A stretch of 64,000 nucleotides of DNA from Bagarius yarrelli. Its lineage: Eukaryota; Chordata; Actinopteri; Siluriformes; Sisoridae. The stretch spans positions 457,501 through 521,500 of the forward strand of contig VCAZ01000137.1 in the NCBI GenBank assembly GCA_005784505.1, in the 5' to 3' direction. The notes under the pieces were generated by a model, which had not been told where the DNA came from, did no database searches, and worked only from the letters and a program-made list of their open reading frames with translations. This document shows positions 56,878-64,000 of this stretch, in pieces (the stretch's first letter is position 1; the number at the start of each line of letters is the position of its first letter). The position numbers and the translations under genes were made by a program.

Positions 56878-57335
56878 TCACTCTGCTCCACTGACCCAAG
56901 ACTACAGTTAACATCACATTTGATTACTACATTTACAGCATTTGGCAGACGCCCTTATCCAGAGCGACTTACAATATTCCTTGTTATACAACTGAGGGTT
57001 AAGGGCCTTGCTCAGAGGCGGTGGCGTTGGGAATCAAACCCAGGTCCTCAAATTACTAGTCCAACAACTTAACCACTGCGCTACCACTTCCACTTTGTTA
57101 CTGTAAATGGACAAGCGGTGTCCCCCAGATGAGGATGGGGTCCCTCTTCAGTCTGGTTCCTTTTAAGGTTCCTTCTTCTTTCAGCTCAGGGAGTTTTTTT
57201 TTAACCACAATCATCACAGGCTTGTTCACACTTATAAAGAACAATCTTTCAGTCTTACTGTATTTATCTGCGTAAAGCTGCTTTAAGACAATGTCCACTG
57301 TTAAAAGCGATAAACACAAATAAAAATAAATTAAA
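56878..57335 (+). repeat. family D repeat split by a SINE
   Basis: Left part TGCTCCACTGACCCAAGACT; right part resumes at 57093 with GTCCCCCAGATGAGGATGGG, CTCTTCAGTCTGGTTCC, TCAGCTCAGGGAG, AAGCTGCTTTAAGACAATGT, CCACTGTTAAAAGCGATAAA, CACAAATAAAAATAAA. Confidence 0.82.
56931..57092 (-). mobile_element. family A SINE nested in family D
   Basis: ACATTTACAGCATTTGGCAG, CGCCCTTATCCAGAGCGACT, TTATACAACTGAGGGTTAAG, CAAACCCAGGTCCTCAAATT, CTTAACCACTGCGCTACCAC. A middle segment (the CCCAGCAGTGGCAACTTGG part) is shortened. Confidence 0.92.
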
Positions 57336-57344
57336 TCAATGACG

Positions 57345-58500
57345 TACATCTTTAACAAACAGCAAGTTTTGCTAACATCAACAAGTTAATTTATATAATT
57401 TACCCTCACAGTTTTAGGTATTTGATTGGATTGATACCAAAAAAATGTGGACCAGATTAAAGATCGATATGTTCGATGTTCGATAGGTTGTGTGTTTTGG
57501 GACTTTCAAATTACATGAGGCGATATTTTATTCCCAGTAGAACATAGAAAATATAACAAATGTTTAAACAGAAACACAAATTTTAAACTTTTATCCACTA
57601 AATGAGCTCATTTCAAATTTGTTGCCTGCTACATGTTGGGACGGGAAAAACAGAGGGCTAAAGAAGCAATATATTTGGAAAAGATTCAGTCGGGAGAACA
57701 TTCAGTAATCATCAGGTCTTAAACATGATTATCTAGAAAAGAATGTGAACAGAGTCTCCCAGAAGTAAAGATGGACAGAGTCTTTCTGAGTCTCTTAATA
57801 TCATCAAAAGATTCAGAGAAACTGGAGAAATTTCTGTGTGTAAGGGACAAGGGTGAAAACCTTTGTTGGATGTCCATGGTCTTCGGGTCCTCAGACGACA
57901 CTGCATTACTCATCAGCATGATTCTGTGATTGACATTAATAAATGGACCCAAAAAAAAATGACCAGAAACCACTGTCAGTAAACACACAATCCACCAGCA
58001 CATCTGCAGATACCAACTAAAGCTCCATCATACAAATAGAGGACATATGTGAACATGGACCAGAAGCGCCATCACGTCCAGCTTTTGCAGAATTCGGGTT
58101 GTGACTGATAGCCTTGGGTTCTTGTTCTCCCCTGACAGGACTAGAACTTCAGTTGAGATCCTTGTCTTCTTACTATAGTTTAATTAATAAACAATGTACT
58201 TCCTGCTTGCTCAAACCAATCAGCTTATTTTTCCAGTGACTTTTATGGGGGTTCGTTACATCATTCTGGGTAAATAAGTGTGTTGTGTGTGAACATTTCA
58301 GGCAGTCAGCAATATCTGAACTACTCAAATTAGCCTATCAGGACACGCTAAAATCACTAAAACGACATGATTCTTTTTTCTGATTTTTAATGTAAATCAT
58401 GATCAATTTCTTGATTGGCGTCTACTGGACATAATAAATTCCTTCTTTATGATTGGCTGATTAGGGAAGTGCATTAAAAGGCAGTTTTTCTGAAATGGAA
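57345..58500. other. stretch with no recognised feature
   Basis: AT-rich sequence, with CGATATGTTCGATGTTCGAT near 57465 as the only short local repeat. No supported gene. Confidence 0.5.
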
Positions 58501-58507
58501 AGCAAGT

Positions 58508-58703
58508 ACATTTACAGTTACAGCATGTGGCAGACGTCCTTATCCAGAGCGACTTACATTTATCTTTTATTTTATTTTATACTGAGCAATTGGGGGTTAA
58601 GGGTCTTGCTTGGGGGTTCCAGCTGTGCTAACTTGATGGTCCTGGAAATCGAACACCAGTCTTCCAATTAGCAGTCCAACACCTTAACCACTGCGCTACC
58701 ACA
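58508..58703 (-). mobile_element. family A SINE, full length
   Basis: TTTACAGTTACAGCATGTGG, CAGACGTCCTTATCCAGAGC, ACTGAGCAATTGGGGGTTAA, TCCAATTAGCAGTCCAACAC, CTTAACCACTGCGCTACCAC, passing directly into CA, AT and GATA repeats. Confidence 0.92.
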
Positions 58704-58762
58704 CACACACCTATATATATATATATATATATATATAGATATATATATAGATAGATAGATAT

Positions 58763-58804
<42 letters not shown>
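58701..58804. repeat. compound (CA)n(AT)n(GATA)n microsatellite
   Basis: CA units, then TATATA to 58738, then GATA units with some ATAT until 58804. It gives a spurious Tyr-Leu-Ser-Ile frame on the minus strand. Confidence 0.96.
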
Positions 58805-58922
58805 GTTGAAAAAAAGAAAATTTACTGCAAATGCAACGTTTTCTATCTGATACACTTAAAAAATTGCAACTGAACATTGACATGAAAAGGAGTCAGGATT
58901 TATAACACCCTTTACACAGCTT

Positions 58923-58923
58923 G

Positions 58924-58955
<32 letters not shown>

Positions 58956-58958
58956 CAC
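58923..58958. repeat. (CA)n microsatellite
   Basis: CA run with one CG unit. Confidence 0.95.
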
Positions 58959-59285
58959 TTACTCTAGTAAAAGTGTCTTTCCATACTTGTTTAATTTTCA
59001 CCCCATTCTTTGTTAAATGTTTCCAGCCCTGAGTGATGTGAAGCATGTGAATCATCTATGTACCGATTTTTAACAGTGTTTAAGTCAAAGAACTTTTACA
59101 GACAAACTTCAGCTCCTTTTCCTCAAAAATTCCTTTAAAAATTTTATTTATAATCTTATAAAAAGAAATGTCATAAATCTTGTCATAAATTCTGCCTGGT
59201 TTATTTTAGCGTTAGAGGTTTAACAGATTATTCACACTTATTAAATGTATATATATATAGATATATAAAGTCTTTGGCTAGCTGC

Positions 59286-59400
59286 AGGAACAGCCCTAGC
59301 AATTTTGGGCCCTGTGAAAAAATATAAGGTTTGGGCCCATCTCTGAGGGCCCCAAAAAAGTGTGTGGGTCCTTGGAAACATTTTAACTTTCCCCGTTAAT
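59286..59400. repeat. GGGCCC-rich repeat fragment
   Basis: CTAGCAATTTTGGGCCCTGT, TTTGGGCCCATCTCTGAGGG and CCCCAAAAAAGTGTGTGG relate it to 18.66 kb and to units of the 13.9-kb array. Confidence 0.6.
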
Positions 59401-59726
59401 AGCGATGCCCTTCGCTAGCTGTATATAGCATTAGCGTTGTTGATAATGTATAAATGTTACCTTGACAATAAGAAACACAAAAGAAAAACAAATTGTATCC
59501 AAAACTGACGTTACTATAATTGTTATATTACTAATAAATCAAACAAACACTGACTTTCTTGGTGGTGGTTGTGGTGGTGAGGGTTTGGTGTTAATAGTAT
59601 ATCACTTTTTTTTAAACTCTATGTCTGGTTTTAAATCCTGACTCAGAGGTTTGCTGCGATCTCCATCCAAATGACCCCACAATCATAGAAATACATGAAA
59701 CTTTTAAAGACAATTAATTTAAATTC

Positions 59727-59803
59727 ATTCATTCATTCGTCTTATTTCCTCTAAATCGGGGTCACAGGGATCTGCTGGAGTCTATCCCAGTCTAACATGC
59801 TTA
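59727..59803 (-). mobile_element. V-SINE-like 3' tail
   Basis: ATTCATTCATTCGTCTTATT, GGGGTCACAGGGATCTGCTG, GAGTCTATCCCAG, then truncated. Confidence 0.8.
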
Positions 59804-59809
59804 ACAAAG

Positions 59810-60048
59810 ACAGCAAGATGATCGTCTGTTGTTGGTTGGTAATTGTGTAGGAATATCTAGGACTGAACCTGGTGGGGACAGTTGGCGGGTCTTCATAAGG
59901 TAAACAGCTTTTCCATGTTTTAGTTAGTTAGTCAGGTTTTTTGCAGTTTTATAATTATAACATTATAGTTAAGACGAGGGTGGGATGTTGGCACAGCATA
60001 TTAACTGGCTGCATTAATTATTATGTCAAGGGAAGATGACTGTGTGCG

Positions 60049-60079
<31 letters not shown>

Positions 60080-60740
60080 TTAGAAGATTGCATTTACTTA
60101 AAATTGAATCAGAGTATGTGGGCGGAGCAGTGAAAAGTTCCGCTTTGAGTTGGACGCGTTCCTTGCTCAACCTTGGAGGTGCTTAAGGTACAATATGCGT
60201 CTGAAGGTCTTTACACACTAAAGTCCATCATTTTTGTATGCGAATTTCATTTTCGTTATCCGAAAAATCCATCAGAGATTTAAAGTTTATTTTAGGATGT
60301 CAGAGAGTCAGTTTGAAACTTTGCTAGTAATTCTGGGGCCACATATTGAAACCGAAGACCACCAATTTCCTTAAACCAATTGATCCTGAACAGAGACTGG
60401 CAGTATGTTTAATATATGGACACACGGGTTTGTTATTCTGGATTTTGGCTCTCTCTCTTTTACAGTGGCTCTGAAAATGTCAAAATGCTTGAAAGACACA
60501 AAAAAAGAAATGAAGGATGGAGGTTTTTGGAAGCAGTGTGTAAATATGATTGACACATGAGGTCGTATTTATTTTTGTAACGTGCAAAAATTTCAAATAA
60601 AACTGCAAAGACATTAAATCTGCAAAACCAGGTTTACATTCCTCTGCGCTGTCTCCTACGTCCTCCTCGCTCTATAAGAACACACCCCGTAAATGTTTTA
60701 TTATAGATCGATTAAAGGAAATACATATTTTATTGTGTTA
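59810..60740. other. stretch with no recognised feature
   Basis: Contains a GT run at 60052-60075 and otherwise unclassified DNA. No supported gene. Confidence 0.5.
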
Positions 60741-60742
60741 CA

Positions 60743-60905
60743 TTACATTTGTAGCATTTGGCAGACGTCCTTACATTTATCTCTTTTATACAACTGAGCA
60801 ATTGGGGATTAAGGGCCTCGTTCAGGGGCCAAATGGTGCTGGGAATCAACCCCACAATTTTCCAATTAGCCATCTAACACCTTAACCACTGAGCTACCAC
60901 ATTCC
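60743..60905 (-). mobile_element. family A SINE, near full length
   Basis: TTTGTAGCATTTGGCAGACG, TATACAACTGAGCAATTGGG, GATTAAGGGCCTCGTTCAGG, CACCTTAACCACTGAGCTAC. A block (CCAGAGCGACT) is missing from the tail. Confidence 0.9.
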
Positions 60906-60914
60906 ACACCAATT

Positions 60915-61031
60915 TATTTAACTGAGGGTTAAGGGCCTTGCTCAATGGTGGTAACTTGGTGGTGCTGGGAATAAAACCTTGATCTTCCACTTAGCAGTCT
61001 AAGAACTTGACCACTGCACTACCACTTCTCC
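60915..61031 (-). mobile_element. family A SINE, tail missing
   Basis: AACTGAGGGTTAAGGGCCTT, GGTAACTTGGTGGTGCTGGG, CTTCCACTTAGCAGTCTAAG, CCACTGCACTACCACTTC; ten bases from the previous copy in the same orientation. Confidence 0.87.
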
Positions 61032-61321
61032 ATGATCTGGCAGTGTTGTTTAACTGTTTACCTGTTTGTTCATGATCTGCATAAATTAAGGTCGTGTTGG
61101 AGCGTTAAAAACTTTCAAACCTGCTTCAAACTCCAGGCACAATCACTCCCACTCCACTCACATACTCTGCTTTAAATTAGGCATTAAGTTATTGTAAAAT
61201 CACTACAGGAAACACACACACACACACAGATACTAAAACTAATAAAAAAAGACCAGCTCTAAAATTCTGGTCTGTATTTTTTGAGTCAAATTCCTCACTA
61301 ACATTTTATGCAAAAATGTTA

Positions 61322-61516
61322 GGACATTTAGAGCATTTCCCAGAGGTTCTTTATCCAGAGCGACTTACATTTATCTCTTTTATACAACTCAGCAATTGGG
61401 GGTTAAAGGGTCTTGCTTAGGGGCTCACAGTGGTGGCTTGGTGGTGCTGGGAATCAAACCCTGGTCTTTCAGGTCTTTCAGGTTCAACACCTTTACCACT
61501 AAGCCACCACTTCCCC
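61322..61516 (-). mobile_element. family A SINE, full length
   Basis: ACATTTAGAGCATTTCCCAG, TTTATCCAGAGCGACTTACA, TATACAACTCAGCAATTGGG, GGCTTGGTGGTGCTGGGAAT, with a duplicated CTTTCAGGT word, then CACTAAGCCACCACTTCCC. Confidence 0.92.
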
Positions 61517-61659
61517 ACATGGTACATCGACATGATCTGTAATTCAGTGAGGTTTTTATTGTAACCTGTTTACATCATCAGGATATAACTGAAGCCAATT
61601 AACCTTTAAATGAGACTAATGATCTGACTGACGACGGGAAACTGCAGCTCACTGCGTCT

Positions 61660-62420
61660 TAATTAACTCACGCATCTCGTACCGCAGACGCGCCCGTATA
61701 AATGTAGACGGACGGAAACAGTGATGATTTATTGCCACCACCAATAGAAGAGCAGTCTTATATTCTTTTCTTCTTGACCCCTTGTGCCCTGTCTAGCCCA
61801 AGTAGATGTCCTGGCTGATAAGGGTCAAATTAAAGAGCTTCTATCTCTCATCAAGGTGTGGGGGCAGGTGGGGCACAGCTGAATCCACAGATTCCTTTCG
61901 GTCAGCTCGATTGATCGGTACACCGTAGAAAACCAACACACACAATCTGCCATTGGGGCCCATAAATCATGCACGGCGACCTGGTGATCTCATCCCTCAA
62001 GCACAGGTCACCAAACCTGTTTATCTTGCAGCTCAAACAATCCATTATGTCCGAGGAAGATGCCAGAGAAAGATTTTCAGCGTGAGAATGTGTGTGCATA
62101 CGTGTCAACATGAGCAGAAGAATGATTGCACAACAAATTACAGGCACAAAAGAGAGGGAAAATGTGCAAATAGGGAATAAAAATGAATAACAATAAGCCC
62201 TTTAGATCAGGCAGGTCAAATACCAGGAGTGCAGCTAATTTAGATAAGCTAAGCTAACACACTCGAAGCGATGGCACTTAGTTTAAAGCATGAGAAAAAA
62301 AACAAATGTAAACAGTGGGCTTCGGGGGGCAAAGGAACACCTGGGCGATACCGACACACATTCCCTTTATGCTAAGCGCTTAATGACTCGCATTAAACAT
62401 TCTGACCGTCAGTGCCAGCA
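61660..62420. promoter_or_regulatory. candidate conserved non-coding island
   Basis: Repeat-free, GC-raised, with long mixed words such as CATTGGGGCCCATAAATCAT and GCACGGCGACCTGGTGATCT. Frames of 75-81 codons exist on both strands without family resemblance. Together with 50.0 and 44.75 kb it is among the better candidates for long-range regulatory DNA. Confidence 0.35.
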
Positions 62421-62429
62421 ACGGATAGC

Positions 62430-64000
62430 CAGTCTGAGACCTTACACACATCTGTGCTTTAAAAAAAGGCACTTTTCAAAGTCACACCGCTTCCTGATGT
62501 GTGTGTTTTTTAAAAAAAATAAATAATAATAAACTTTCAGGAGCAGAAGATGAAAACTGTTATTGAGCTAACGGGGTAGTCTGCCGCCTCAGCGTCATCT
62601 TCATGCTAATTTATGTTTACAGACAGTGGGGTGTGTGTATATAATAAGTGTGTATTCTTCCATGCTGTGAAATGGCAAGGAGGGGGTTTAGGATGGGGTT
62701 TAGGATGTGAAAGATTTGCAAAGAATCCTGTGAATCCTGCACAGTCTGAGGAGCTGAATGTAGGATGGTTCTCAGACACTTTGTCCACAAACATGCTGGT
62801 TTGTCTTTCTGTGTTTCTGCTTTTAGTGTAAAGCTTTTAAAAAAAAGATGTGGAAACCTTTTAAAACCTGATTTTCACATTCTGCAGGGTGTGACGTGAT
62901 TTTGCCGAGTAACATGTGATCCTGGATTATCAACATTCTTTATTAATCTTGGATTAACATTTCTATCAACCAATTATAACCATCTGATGTCATAAGTGTG
63001 TGTCGATTAAACCGCCTCGATCCATTAAAAATGTTTTTTCTCACTGTAAACTAAAATGTAATTATTATAAATGTATTTATTAAATAAAAAACATGAAATA
63101 TTTAAACGCGTCTGTAAAACATCACATGCTGTACTGAACAATTGTATATAACGTGTGTGTGCAGTTTAGTTAATGTGAAAACATTTCCCTCACCTTCAGG
63201 ACCAGAAATAAATGTGTGTGTGCAGTAAAATAGATTTAGGTGTGTGTGTAGTAATAAAAAGTAAATTTATAGATATATTTGTAATTTATGGTTATAAAAT
63301 CAGTCTTGTGATTGTTAAATGTTTAAAGGTTGTGATTTAATGTAATAATGTTGAACCCTGTTTTATAGTAAGAATGTTGCTCTATTGCGGTTCTACAGGT
63401 TCACCGATTCAGAACATTTTACACTCAATTGTTCACTAGTGATTGTTTATGATTCACTGAATCAATTCATTCATGTTTATTTTGGATCATTAGAATCGAT
63501 ACAGTCTAAATTCACTAATGTTGTTTCCTGATTATCAGCAATTATTTTAATATCGTTTATAGTCTAATTTCAGGTTGTGATTTAATCTTAATCCAGAAAT
63601 CGTCAGTATCAGTAAATCAATCCAGAATCAATAAATTTTCAGTCTCAGACAATCTGAGATTTTTCAGCATTTAATCAGTTAAATTTTTGTGGTTTAGGGT
63701 TTAGGAACAAAAAGGAAAAGATGAAAAAATGGACACACACTGATGACATCAGATGGTTATGATTGGTTGATTGGAATTGTAATCCACAATCACATCCTAC
63801 TTGACAAAATCCGAAAATCACCCTTTTTCATGTAGATGAGAAAACCGAATGATGGAATTGTTTGATGTTACAGTTTCTTGGTGGTGTTTTTATGGTTTAA
63901 TAGTGTTTGGATTCATTCCCTGTCTGTTGACTTATTTCTATTTTGTTTTATTACCTTTTTTATACTAAATGACTGCATTAGGTTCATGTGCACAAAAACA
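62430..64000. other. stretch with no recognised feature
   Basis: Mostly AT-rich sequence. At 62685-62710 the phrase GGTTTAGGATGGG/GGTTTAGGATGTG is a short tandem duplication. No supported gene before the window ends. Confidence 0.55.

Noticed and set aside
58628..58883. Frames with repeated Tyr-Leu-Ser-Ile
   Set aside because: Translation of the GATA/AT microsatellite joined to a SINE.

Overview
The window looks like nuclear DNA from a teleost fish, probably an otophysan and possibly a catfish. It is AT-rich, full of (CA)n, (GT)n, (GA)n and (GATA)n microsatellites, carries a vertebrate-type split gene, and is littered with teleost-style tRNA-derived SINEs, V-SINE-like elements, LINE fragments and MITEs. 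The narrower guess at taxon rests only on how common one SINE family (Mermaid-like, named from memory) is here.

Only one protein-coding segment can be supported: the first coding exon of an ephrin-A5 gene (efna5) on the minus strand, 12579-12703. It has a good Kozak start, a signal peptide, the start of the ephrin receptor-binding domain, and a perfect GTAAGT donor. Everything left of it (1-12572) is then the 5' part of intron 1, and no second exon is reached. To its right lie the 5' UTR and promoter region, with a long GA/CT tract at about 13.51-13.60 kb. From about 13.7 kb to 64 kb follows apparently gene-free upstream intergenic DNA.

The intergenic part is a layered repeat landscape. The main families are: (A) a tRNA-derived SINE with box A/B-like head and a tail close to GCGTCTGCCAAATGCTG, more than 20 copies; (B) V-SINE-like elements, 8 full or partial copies; (C) and (D) two longer families that share an AGCGCTTTT/AAAAGCGCT motif near one end and finish in pentanucleotide tails (TTGAC)n or (TTGAA)n; (E) a family ending near TTGTAAATAAACTGCA; decayed non-LTR retrotransposon (LINE) pieces, one with reverse transcriptase motifs; and MITE-like elements with terminal inverted repeats. 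Several nested insertions are readable. Tandem arrays include a near-perfect 50-bp minisatellite (53.3-53.7 kb) and a 5-bp-period compound array (56.0-56.25 kb).

A few repeat-poor, GC-raised islands without open frames (for example 2.0, 8.2, 19.3, 30.3, 32.5, 44.75, 50.0 and 61.8 kb) are candidate conserved regulatory elements, as might be expected around a developmental guidance gene, but this cannot be shown from one sequence. I found no evidence of a novel multi-gene system; the interesting signals are in repeat biology and possible cis-regulation.
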